DNA of 28,787 nucleotides from an uncultured Oscillospiraceae bacterium (lineage in GTDB: Bacteria; Bacillota; Clostridia; Oscillospirales; Oscillospiraceae): NCBI GenBank assembly GCA_910584835.1, contig CAJUEG010000032.1:1-28787 (forward strand), in the 5' to 3' direction. Position 1 is the first letter of the stretch. Each line of letters starts with the position of its first letter. Under the pieces are notes generated by a model. It was not told the origin of the DNA. It saw only the letters and a list, made by a program, of their open reading frames with translations, and searched no databases. Below, piece by piece: positions 1 through 5,846 of this stretch. A program made the position numbers and the translations under genes.

Positions 1-192
1 ACCAACATCATCCACTGCCCCATCGGCAAGGTGTCCTTCGGCCCCGAGAAGCTGGGCGACAACCTGAACGCCCTCATGGGCGCCATCGTCAAGGCCAAGC
101 CCGCCGCTGCCAAGGGCCAGTACGTGAAGAGCTGCGTCGCCGCCGCCACCATGGGCCCCGGCGTGAAGCTGAACACCGGCAAGTTCGCCTGA
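1..192 (+). CDS. rplA: Ribosomal protein L1, C-terminal part (5' end outside window)
   Basis: Frame 1 is open from the first base to a TGA at 190-192 and gives 63 residues. It contains IGKVSFGPEKL, LMGAIVKAKPAAAKGQY and TMGPGVKLN, which are the conserved C-terminal blocks of ribosomal protein L1. L1 binds 23S rRNA at the L1 stalk of the large subunit and represses its own operon. The protein normally ends as here, shortly after MGPGVK, so the 3' end is complete. In most Firmicutes rplJ and rplL follow directly; here a folded segment and a terminator follow instead, so rplKA ends its own transcript at this point. The start lies left of the window. Confidence 0.95.
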   Translation, partial: TNIIHCPIGKVSFGPEKLGDNLNALMGAIVKAKPAAAKGQYVKSCVAAATMGPGVKLNTGKFA

Positions 193-205
193 GAAGCGCG
201 ACGAT

Positions 206-353
206 AGGCGCACAGGGGAGATAAGACCGAAGCGGAGAAAAACGCCCAAGGAAGGGCCGCAGGCCCTGAATGGGTTTTCTCGGAGTCGGAGGACTTATCG
301 ACCCGTCCGTGCGCCCAATCGGAGCGTGACAGCTCGACAGCGTCCGAGCCGTC
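206..353. other. Strongly folding intergenic segment after rplA
   Basis: Seen directly: GGCGCAC at 207-213 pairs with GTGCGCC at 309-315, ATAAG 221-225 with CTTAT 294-298, CCGA 227-230 with TCGG 286-289, AGAAAA near 236 with TTTTCT 275-280, and GGGCC 254-258 with GGCCC 262-266. This makes a long imperfect hairpin of about 110 nt. A second hairpin pairs GCTCG 332-336 with CGAGC 345-349. It could be a structured 3' UTR or an intergenic repeat. I do not see the conserved blocks of the L10 leader that normally occupies this place. No convincing ORF is present. Confidence 0.5.
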
Positions 354-380
354 GTGAGCAGCGCGCACAAAAGCACATAG

Positions 381-410
381 AAAAGCCGCCGGCGCTGCCG
401 GCGGCTTTTT
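381..410. terminator. Bidirectional intrinsic terminator between rplA and the ATP-grasp gene
   Basis: AAAAGCCGCCGGC, a GCT loop, then GCCGGCGGCTTTTT form a perfect GC-rich stem with a T run to the right and an A run to the left. It therefore works for rplA on the plus strand and for the ATP-grasp gene, whose stop codon is at 418, on the minus strand. Confidence 0.9.
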
Positions 411-417
411 CATGCCC

Positions 418-1620
418 TCACTTCGTCTTTTTCAGCTTCAGCACATCCCTGTAAAAGGCGTCCAGCTCCCGCCTGGTCTTAAAGGTGGCCACATACATCT
501 GGTTGCCCATGGCGTCGGACAGCACGTCGGGGATGCGGCCCACCATCTTCAAATTCTCGCTGTACTTGGCCAAAATATCCACATGGCTGAGGACAAAGGG
601 TTTGCCGTCCCGGCGGCCGGCGTAGGCGCAGAAGGCGTGCTCCCCCGCCTCCAGAGTGGAGCGGTCAAAGGCAATCATATCCGCCCAGATCTTATAGACG
701 TCGGTGGAGTTGGCGTAGTTCATCATGTCCGGGCTGAACCCGCCGCAGGGGCGCATGTTCACCTCCAGCGCCACCACGTCCCCCTTTTTGCCCATCCCCT
801 CCTGGTCCTGGGTGAGGCGGAAGAACTCGAAGTGGACGAACCGGCTCTTCACGCCGAAGCTCTTCACCGTGGCCCTCCCCGCCTTCCGGGTGTCGGCGGC
901 CAGGTCCTTGACGATGTAATAGATGGAGTTGTCCTCGTTGTTCACAATGTCCATGATGGACATGGGAGTGACGTTGCCTGTCTCAAAAATGGGTTCCCCG
1001 TTGGAGTCGATGATGGCGTCGTAGGAATTGACCTCGGCGTGGATGAACTCCTCCATGATGTAGGGCACGCCCTCCATGCGCCGGGCCAGAAAGGCCCCCA
1101 GCTCGGTCTCGCTGGACAGCTTGTGGGTGTCGGAGGCGCCCACGCCGTTGTCCGGCTTCACCACCACCGGCCAGCCCACCTCCTTGATGAAGGCCAGGCA
1201 CCCCTTCTCGTCGTCCACCAGATGATAGCGGGCGGTGGGGATGCCCGCCTTTTGGTAGAACTCCTTCATCCGGGACTTGTACTTGACCCGGGGAATATCG
1301 TCCGCCTGGAAGCCGGAGGTGATGCGGAAATCGGTGCGCAGCTGGGCATCCCGCTCCAGCCAGTACTCGTTGTTGGACTCCAGCCAGTCGATCCGGCCGT
1401 AGCGGAAGATGAAGTAGGCCACGGCCCGGTACACCTCATCGTAGTTCTCCAGGCTGCCCACCTTGTAGTACTCGTTCAGGCTGTCCTTCAGCTCGCCGGT
1501 GAGCTCGTCATAGGGCGCGTCGCCGATGCCCAGCACATTGAGGCCGTTGTTTTTCAGCTCCCGGCAGAACTGCCAGTAGTTGGTGGGAAAGTTTGGGGAA
1601 ATGAAGATCACGTTTTTCAT
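418..1620 (-). CDS. ATP-grasp domain ligase, substrate unknown
   Basis: The protein has 400 residues. Residues 1-110 form a Rossmann-like pre-ATP-grasp part starting MKNVIFISPNFPTNYW. The ATP-grasp fold covers about 115-310: PVVVKPDNGVGASD at 151-164 has the ATP-binding lysine K155 and a glycine-rich loop, EEF near 190 is the hinge, and EVNMR at 286-290 gives the Mg-binding Glu and Asn plus Arg. Such enzymes join a carboxylate to an amine or thiol through an acyl-phosphate. It lies 29 bp downstream of a COG4947-like hydrolase and is the last gene of a three-gene minus-strand cluster. The fold is secure. The substrate is not known, and it is not a recognisable purine, biotin or D-Ala enzyme. 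Confidence 0.9.
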   Translation of the reverse strand: MKNVIFISPNFPTNYWQFCRELKNNGLNVLGIGDAPYDELTGELKDSLNEYYKVGSLENYDEVYRAVAYFIFRYGRIDWLESNNEYWLERDAQLRTDFRITSGFQADDIPRVKYKSRMKEFYQKAGIPTARYHLVDDEKGCLAFIKEVGWPVVVKPDNGVGASDTHKLSSETELGAFLARRMEGVPYIMEEFIHAEVNSYDAIIDSNGEPIFETGNVTPMSIMDIVNNEDNSIYYIVKDLAADTRKAGRATVKSFGVKSRFVHFEFFRLTQDQEGMGKKGDVVALEVNMRPCGGFSPDMMNYANSTDVYKIWADMIAFDRSTLEAGEHAFCAYAGRRDGKPFVLSHVDILAKYSENLKMVGRIPDVLSDAMGNQMYVATFKTRRELDAFYRDVLKLKKTK

Positions 1621-1649
1621 AGCTTTTCCTTCTCTCTGTGTGGATGGGC

Positions 1650-2405
1650 TTAGTTCTCCAGCAAATAGGGCACAAAGTAGGCCACCTGCTTATACCACCA
1701 GTCCCAGTCGTGGGCCACGTCCCAGCCCCACACGTCCACCCACAGGTGGATGTCCTTCTCCCGGAAGATGTCCGCCAGCCACAGGGTGGTGCCCGGGATC
1801 TCCCAGGGCCCACGGCCCACGCAGATAACCCCCTTCTTCCGGTTGTAGAGCTGGATAAAGGGGTGGTCCTTGGGCATATTGGCCAGGTAGTGCACCGGGG
1901 AGTTGCGGTAGACCACCTCGTCCATATAGCCGCCGAACCCGTATTCCGCGCTGTAGATGCCGCTCAGGGCCAGCAGCCGGTCGAACAGGTCAGGGTAGCG
2001 GAAAAACAGGTTGGCGGCGTGGGTGGCCCCCAGGGAGCAGCCGAACACCATCACCCCCGCCTCGCCGGTCCAGCCGTTGCGCTCATTTACCATGGCCCGC
2101 ATGAAGGGCACCATCTCGCCGGTGATATAGGCCAGCCACTGCTCATAGCGGCGGATGCGCCAATAGGGGTCGTCCCACTTGTTGGACCAGCTCTCGGCGT
2201 CCAGGGTGTCGATGGAAAACACCATCACCTGGCCGGAGTCGATCCAGGGGGCCCAGGCGTTGGTCATCTTGAAGTTCTCAAAATCGAAAAAGCGCCCGTC
2301 CTGGCAGGGGATGAACAGCACCGGCCGTCCCGCGTGCCCGTATACCTTGCACTCCATGTCCCGGCCCAGCGCGGGGCTGTAGTCCTTAAAATACTGTGTC
2401 TCCAT
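1650..2405 (-). CDS. Alpha/beta-hydrolase of the COG4947 esterase type
   Basis: The protein has 251 residues and no signal peptide or membrane segment, so it should be cytoplasmic. The nucleophile elbow GCSLG places the catalytic serine at about S124, and AHDWDWW near residue 232 supplies the likely histidine. The order of elements and the tryptophan-rich C-terminus match small esterases grouped in COG4947, whose substrates are mostly unknown. A Shine-Dalgarno-like GGAGGGA lies just before the ATG. It sits between the second esterase upstream and the ATP-grasp gene downstream on the same strand with short gaps, so co-transcription is likely. Two hydrolases with a ligase suggest making or editing an amide or ester metabolite, which is inference. 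Confidence 0.85.
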   Translation of the reverse strand: METQYFKDYSPALGRDMECKVYGHAGRPVLFIPCQDGRFFDFENFKMTNAWAPWIDSGQVMVFSIDTLDAESWSNKWDDPYWRIRRYEQWLAYITGEMVPFMRAMVNERNGWTGEAGVMVFGCSLGATHAANLFFRYPDLFDRLLALSGIYSAEYGFGGYMDEVVYRNSPVHYLANMPKDHPFIQLYNRKKGVICVGRGPWEIPGTTLWLADIFREKDIHLWVDVWGWDVAHDWDWWYKQVAYFVPYLLEN

Positions 2406-2423
2406 AAAGGTCCCTCCATCAGC

Positions 2424-2440
2424 CCCGCCCTTCGGGCGGG
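2424..2440. other. GC-rich stem-loop between the two esterase genes
   Basis: CCCGCCC, TTC, GGGCGGG makes a perfect 7-bp stem. On the plus strand ACGTTTTT follows, but no plus-strand gene ends here. On the minus strand, where the genes lie, no T run follows, so it is more likely an mRNA processing or stability hairpin than a terminator. Confidence 0.4.
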
Positions 2441-2472
2441 ACGTTTTTCTGCCTTTCCGCCGCTGCGGCCCG

Positions 2473-3243
2473 TCAATCCTTTCTGCCGTAGAGCAGCGTG
2501 TTTATGAAAAACGGAATCTGCCGCTCCCAGCTGGCCTCGCTGTGCTCGCCGCCGGGGACGATGCGGAAGTCCAGCAGCACCCGCTTGTCCAGCAGCGCCG
2601 CCGCCGTCCGGCCCAGCAGCTTGAAGGTCTGGGCGTGGTTGGATATCTCCCGGGAGCCGTAGTCCATGTACAGCACCGTGCCCGGCGAGATCCGGGCGGT
2701 GCGGATGAGGGTGTCCACCTTCCCCGGCGCCACCCACAGGGACGGGGACAGCGCCGCCCCCCGGGAGAAACAGCGGTTATACTCCATCACGGCGTACAGG
2801 GCCATCAGTCCCCCCATGGAGCTGCCGGCGATAAAGGTATCGTTCCGGCCGGGGAGGGTGGGGAACTCCTCGTCAATGGCCGGCTTGAAGCTGCGCACCA
2901 GCCACTCCATGGTGGTCCTCCCCCGCCCCACCACCCGGCCGGTGTCGCTGCTGGAGAAGGACCAGGGGGAGTATTCGCTCAGCCGCCCGTTGTCCGGGTG
3001 GTGATTGCACTCCACGGCGGCCACGATGAGCTGCGTCCGGGCGGCGTCCAGGTACTCCCCCATTCCCCAGCTCTTGCCGTAGGTGGCGTCCTCGTCAAAG
3101 AACACGTTGTGCCCGTCGAACATGTACAGCACAGGGTAGCGCAGGTCCGGGTCCGTCTCCCAGGAATCGGGCAGATAGAGATAGGCCCGGCGGGTTTCGT
3201 CCCCGGTAAGCTCGGGTATGGTGATGTTCCAGCTGTCAATCAT
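2473..3243 (-). CDS. Alpha/beta-hydrolase of the esterase D / COG2819 type
   Basis: The protein has 256 residues and no signal peptide. It shows the family layout: YLYLPDSW near 22, PVLYMFDGHNVF near 37-48, the nucleophile elbow GSSMGG with S142, YMDYGSRE with the likely acid D194, and GGEHSEASW with the likely histidine H234. Related enzymes cleave acyl esters, including siderophore esters and S-formylglutathione. The triad is complete, so activity is expected, but the substrate cannot be told. It is the first gene of the minus-strand cluster and has a candidate promoter about 40 bp upstream. The cluster of two different serine hydrolases and an ATP-grasp ligase is the best clue to its role. 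Confidence 0.88.
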   Translation of the reverse strand: MIDSWNITIPELTGDETRRAYLYLPDSWETDPDLRYPVLYMFDGHNVFFDEDATYGKSWGMGEYLDAARTQLIVAAVECNHHPDNGRLSEYSPWSFSSSDTGRVVGRGRTTMEWLVRSFKPAIDEEFPTLPGRNDTFIAGSSMGGLMALYAVMEYNRCFSRGAALSPSLWVAPGKVDTLIRTARISPGTVLYMDYGSREISNHAQTFKLLGRTAAALLDKRVLLDFRIVPGGEHSEASWERQIPFFINTLLYGRKD

Positions 3244-3278
3244 GGCCCAGGGTCCTTTCCCGCGTAAACGCGATATTT

Positions 3279-3307
3279 ATTATAGGATAGTTTAGCACAG
3301 TGACGTA
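3279..3307 (-). promoter_or_regulatory. Candidate promoter of the esterase/ATP-grasp cluster
   Basis: On the minus strand a perfect TATAAT lies at 3284-3279, with TACGTC 17 bp upstream as a weak -35. The start codon at 3243 is about 30 nt after the predicted start of transcription. The rest of 3308-3489 shows no gene on either strand. Confidence 0.4.
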
Positions 3308-3489
3308 AAAAATGCAATCTGCGGATTTTCCTATCTTCATCGCCTCTGCGCCGCCAAACTAGCTTATTTTTCACAGATTCCGACCATATATAGGAAAACC
3401 GCCGGCCTAATGGTGATGCCTGATAAAGAACAAGACAAAAAGCGCAAAATTATCAGGCAGGGAAGGATTGTATTTAGCCTTAACCCCCC

Positions 3490-4242
3490 TTAACCCGCCG
3501 TGGTGTAGGGGTTTCCAAATTGGCTTGCAAGGTCTACTCGCACCCCAACCCACGTCCGCTTGTTTTTCGGCGTGATCTTCTGATACCCCGCCGCCTCCAT
3601 CGCCGTGGAGAAGTCGGTCTCCCTTCGCACATACTCCCCGGCGTCTTGGGCCCACCGCTTGTATTCATCGTACAAGGCGCGGGCACCCACGCGGGCGTTT
3701 GGCTCCCTGACGCACCGTTCATCGATGAAGTTTTCCAGCCAATTCTCACGGTTTTGGTATTCCTCGGTAGCCATTTCCACAACCTCCGGGATCACCAGCT
3801 TGAACCCATTTTTGATGAAATCTACGGCGCCCTGGATGGCCCAGGAGAGGATGGCGCCCCCGGCCTTCCCCACCAGCGTTTCGGTGTAGTTCTGAACGCT
3901 GTCCTGTTCACTGATAACGGCGTTGAAGGGGATCACCAGCAGCCGCCTCCATGTGCCGTTGTCCATTGATCCAACCCTTGGAAGGAACTTTGTGAACAAA
4001 ACAAGTGTGTGCGTCTGCCTCACCGTTTCCGGCTGTTTGAATTTTTCCTCAATCGTCAACTTGTCTGTGCTGGCCAACTGCTTCAAGGTGCTGGTGCTCA
4101 GCCGCTGGTGTTCTTCCAGCTCCCCGGCAATGACTAAGCGCTTCCCCCGCAGGGTGGCCAGTGCCGCGCCCTTGTTCTGCCGGTCTGTAGTCAGCACCTT
4201 CACGTCGATGGTTCCGGCATAGCTCCCCAGCACTCCGATAGA
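3490..4242 (-). pseudogene. Phage/plasmid D5-like primase-helicase, N-terminally truncated
   Basis: About 250 residues match the C-terminal half of P4/D5-type phage primase-helicases: VLTTDRQNKGAALATLRGKR, the Walker-B-like VIAGELEE, STLKQLASTDKLTIEEKF, LVLFTKFLPRV and GTWRRLLVIPFN, then the winged-helix tail with VGARALYDEYKRWA. These enzymes unwind and prime element DNA during replication. The Walker A motif and the whole primase part are missing. Upstream of SIGVLGSYAG the DNA reads, in another frame, as the start of an XRE repressor, so a deletion joined two genes. An out-of-frame start upstream could give a 277-residue product, but it would lack ATP binding. I consider it non-functional. 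Confidence 0.75.
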
Positions 4243-4304
4243 GCCTTCTTGGTCAGGCCCCGCTCTGCCATCATGGTCTCGATGCGCTGTGCATTGATGG
4301 TCAT
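4200..4304 (-). pseudogene. 5' fragment of an XRE-type repressor gene fused to the primase remnant
   Basis: ATG at 4304 is preceded by AAGGTGGTG at a spacing of 7, a near-perfect ribosome binding site. The frame begins MTINAQRIETMMAERG followed by LTKKALSE, a typical start of a phage Cro/CI-like helix-turn-helix protein. After about 24 residues homology stops and the frame runs out of register into primase DNA, ending at TGA 4200-4202 after 34 codons. The break lies inside the first helices of the HTH, so this product cannot bind DNA. It marks the left side of an internal deletion. Confidence 0.6.
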
Positions 4305-4326
4305 GCGTTTTCACCACCTTCATTTT

Positions 4327-4367
4327 GATTGTGTTTTATATTATACACATTTAGTAAGATTGTGTTT
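4327..4367. promoter_or_regulatory. Divergent control region with two GATTGTGTTT repeats
   Basis: GATTGTGTTT occurs at 4327-4336 and again at 4358-4367, 31 bp or about three helical turns apart. TGTGT at 4330-4334 is also mirrored by ACACA near 4345-4349. A minus-strand TATAAT lies at 4345-4340. This is the pattern of operators for an XRE repressor between divergent genes. The assignment to the regulator at 4442 is inference. Confidence 0.5.
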
Positions 4368-4390
4368 ATAGAGAAATACAAACTTTTTGA

Positions 4391-4419
4391 TTGCATTATT
4401 AAATCCACTGTGATATTAT
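4391..4419 (+). promoter_or_regulatory. Promoter of the XRE regulator gene
   Basis: TTGCAT at 4391-4396, a 17-bp spacer and TATTAT at 4414-4419 fit a vegetative promoter. Transcription would begin around 4426, right before the ribosome binding site AAGGGAGGTGA. An in-frame ATG at 4418 overlaps the -10 box and cannot be the start codon, which decides for TTG at 4442. Confidence 0.7.
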
Positions 4420-4441
4420 GCATTTAAGGGAGGTGATTAGA

Positions 4442-5128
4442 TTGGGTGCTACTGGCAGAAAGGGTATGCAAAATGCCAGAAAAGCTAAGAAAATGACACA
4501 GAAACAACTTGCAGAAAAATTAGGTTTAGCCACGGGAACAATCCAGCAATATGAGCTTGGAAAGAGAAATCCATCGCGAACGACGTTTGAAAAGATAGCT
4601 GAGATACTTGGCGTATCACCAATGGACATAGTTGGTGATGGTGATGAAGTATATCTTAGCTGGGTTGAAATTGACAATGGCTCCAGAAGCGGTGGGCTAA
4701 TTCCAGACAGAACGCAGCAAACGCCGAAAGAAATTACCTTTAATATCACGCCAGATCCTGAATGGGTTGACCTTGAAACGAAACTTAAGAATGGTACGAT
4801 TACACCGAAAGAATGGCGGCGGTATAAGGATTTGAATGCCATAATGGCAGAAAATACCCATAGCGCCGTAGAAGATGCGAAACTGCGATTGCAGAAAATA
4901 ATGGAGCAACTCAATGATGCGGGCCAGCAGAAAGTGGTGGAGCGGGCGGAGGAATTGACGGAGATTCCCCGCTACCGTGCAGAAACCGCCCCACAATCAC
5001 CGCCAGCCCCGCAGGAGGGTAAAGTACCACCCCATCCACAGCCCCGCCAGAAACGCCGCCAGGGGGCGAATAGGGGGTGTTCCCGATATGGGCACCCCCT
5101 TGCCCCGAAAAGTCGGGGGTATGGGTGA
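4442..5128 (+). CDS. XRE-family transcriptional regulator, C-terminus altered by frameshift
   Basis: With the TTG start at 4442 the protein has 228 residues. The helix-turn-helix covers about residues 7-62: NARKAKKMTQKQLAEKL, then TGTIQQYELGKRNPS, then FEKIAEILGVSP. The middle is acidic and helical (about 100-165), which suits oligomerisation. A ribosome binding site, AAGGGAGGTGA, precedes the TTG by about 7 nt. The last 37 residues, after PAPQEGK, are rich in Arg and Pro. One base earlier in frame the DNA reads TTPSTAPPETPPGGE and stops at TAG 5071-5073, the kind of tail such proteins usually have. A one-base deletion near 5022-5028 therefore probably extended the protein. The DNA is AT-rich compared with its neighbours, which suggests transfer. 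It probably controls the divergent element genes. Confidence 0.85.
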   Translation: MGATGRKGMQNARKAKKMTQKQLAEKLGLATGTIQQYELGKRNPSRTTFEKIAEILGVSPMDIVGDGDEVYLSWVEIDNGSRSGGLIPDRTQQTPKEITFNITPDPEWVDLETKLKNGTITPKEWRRYKDLNAIMAENTHSAVEDAKLRLQKIMEQLNDAGQQKVVERAEELTEIPRYRAETAPQSPPAPQEGKVPPHPQPRQKRRQGANRGCSRYGHPLAPKSRGYG

Positions 5129-5248
5129 ACGATCTTCACCGTCAATTCTTTGCTGGTTGATTGGCCCAAAATTGGACTCACCGCCAGATGCCGCCAATTT
5201 TGGCGATATTGCCGTCATCCCCCCACAAGTGGGGGAAAACCAAAATTG
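5073..5248. repeat. Intergenic cluster of inverted repeats
   Basis: GGGGGTG 5073-5079 pairs with CACCCCC 5093-5099. CCAAAATTGG 5166-5175 pairs with CCAATTTTGG 5194-5203, which is itself inside CGCCAATTTTGGCG, and CCAAAATTG recurs at 5240-5248. CCCCCAC-AA-GTGGGGG is found near 5220-5236. No convincing gene lies here. It may be regulatory DNA or the scar of lost genes. Confidence 0.4.
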
Positions 5249-5653
5249 AAAAGCCCCGGCGATAACGCCCAGGGCGGAAAGGAGGGGACAGCCACGAAGC
5301 GAGTTGGTCAAGTAACTGAATACGTTGAAAAGCTGCTGGGGCTCACCGTCCCCTCAGACCGTACAATCTACCTGGGCCCCATTAACCTCATCCATATGCA
5401 GAGCTCGCACCCGGAGGATTTTGCTAAATACGGCGCAGAGCTTATCAACATTCTGGCCTACCCTGATTATGTGGGCCAGAACCCCACGGACGGCTCCATT
5501 GAATATGTCAAGGAGTTTCAGGTGGACGGCGAATTTGTGAAGGTGGCCGTCCGGCTGGCAAAGGCAGACCGCTTTTTCGCCCGGTCGCTCTGTGTGCTCA
5601 ACAGCACACGGGTGAAGAATTACATCGCCAAGGGAACACTAAAAAAGACTTGA
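5246..5653 (+). CDS. PBECR3-type phage nuclease-domain protein, probably a fragment
   Basis: The conserved part is YLGPINLIHMQSSHP, then FAKYGAELINILAYPDYVG, GSIEYVKEF, GEFVKVAVRLAKADRFFARS and LNSTRVKNYIAKGTLKKT. I recognise the PBECR3 domain of phage polyvalent and head-associated proteins (barnase/EndoU/colicin/RelE-like fold), thought to cut RNA or act in phage conflict. In phages the domain is usually the end of a larger protein; here it stands almost alone, so it may be a leftover. The start is unclear. TTG at 5246 is my choice; a TTG at 5150 would add about 30 residues of unlikely sequence from the hairpin region. A strong AAAGGAGGGG at 5278-5287 has no normal start codon at the right distance. 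The gene end overlaps the promoter of the next RNA. Confidence 0.6.
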   Translation: MKSPGDNAQGGKEGTATKRVGQVTEYVEKLLGLTVPSDRTIYLGPINLIHMQSSHPEDFAKYGAELINILAYPDYVGQNPTDGSIEYVKEFQVDGEFVKVAVRLAKADRFFARSLCVLNSTRVKNYIAKGTLKKT

Positions 5654-5677
5654 ATTTTTTCGACATTTGTGTATAAT
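5650..5677 (+). promoter_or_regulatory. Promoter of the structured RNA / serine recombinase
   Basis: TTGAAT at 5650-5655, a 16-bp spacer and a perfect TATAAT at 5672-5677. The -35 box overlaps the stop codon of the PBECR3 gene. Transcription should begin near 5684. Confidence 0.7.
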
Positions 5678-5683
5678 GAAGTT

Positions 5684-5823
5684 GTAGGCAGTATATAGTG
5701 ATATGTGGTTAGAAATAGAGGACGGAACGGGCAGCCGTCGCCCTTGTTGGAGATGTGGGAGTGTCGCCCCACCTATTTCTGCCACCACTAGGAAAGCGGA
5801 CAACTTCGGTTGTCTGCTTTTTT
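5684..5823 (+). ncRNA. Structured small RNA or leader attenuator, about 140 nt
   Basis: The segment has its own promoter and an intrinsic terminator. Between them the RNA folds into a multibranch junction: closing stem GTGGT 5705-5709 with ACCAC 5784-5788 and AGAAATAG 5711-5718 with CTATTTCT 5773-5780; inner hairpin GACGG 5721-5725 with CCGTC 5735-5739; inner hairpin GTGGG 5755-5759 with CCCAC 5768-5772. No ORF of note is inside. The serine recombinase starts 24 nt after the terminator, so it may be either a free sRNA or an attenuating leader. I cannot assign it to an Rfam family from memory. Confidence 0.6.
5796..5823 (+). terminator. Intrinsic terminator upstream of the serine recombinase
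   Basis: GCGGACAAC, loop TTCG, GTTGTCTGC, then six T. It is a 9-bp stem with one G-T pair and a stable UUCG tetraloop, located 10 bp before the ribosome binding site of the recombinase. Confidence 0.85.
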
Positions 5824-5846
5824 ATATACGCAGGAAGGAGGCCGGC

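Noticed and set aside
206..353. L10 ribosomal leader after rplA
   Set aside because: The conserved leader blocks are not recognisable and no rplJ follows.
412..1653. Long plus-strand open frame over the ATP-grasp gene
   Set aside because: It is antisense to a gene with clear ATP-grasp motifs; high GC removes stop codons from the opposite strand. The same applies to long plus-strand frames at 14589-16244, 17677-19017 and 23873-26368.
4418..4441. ATG at 4418 as start of the XRE regulator
   Set aside because: It overlaps the -10 box and lies before the ribosome binding site; TTG 4442 is correctly spaced.
5150..5245. Longer start for the PBECR3 protein at TTG 5150
   Set aside because: The extra residues come from the inverted-repeat region, look unlike protein and lack a ribosome binding site.
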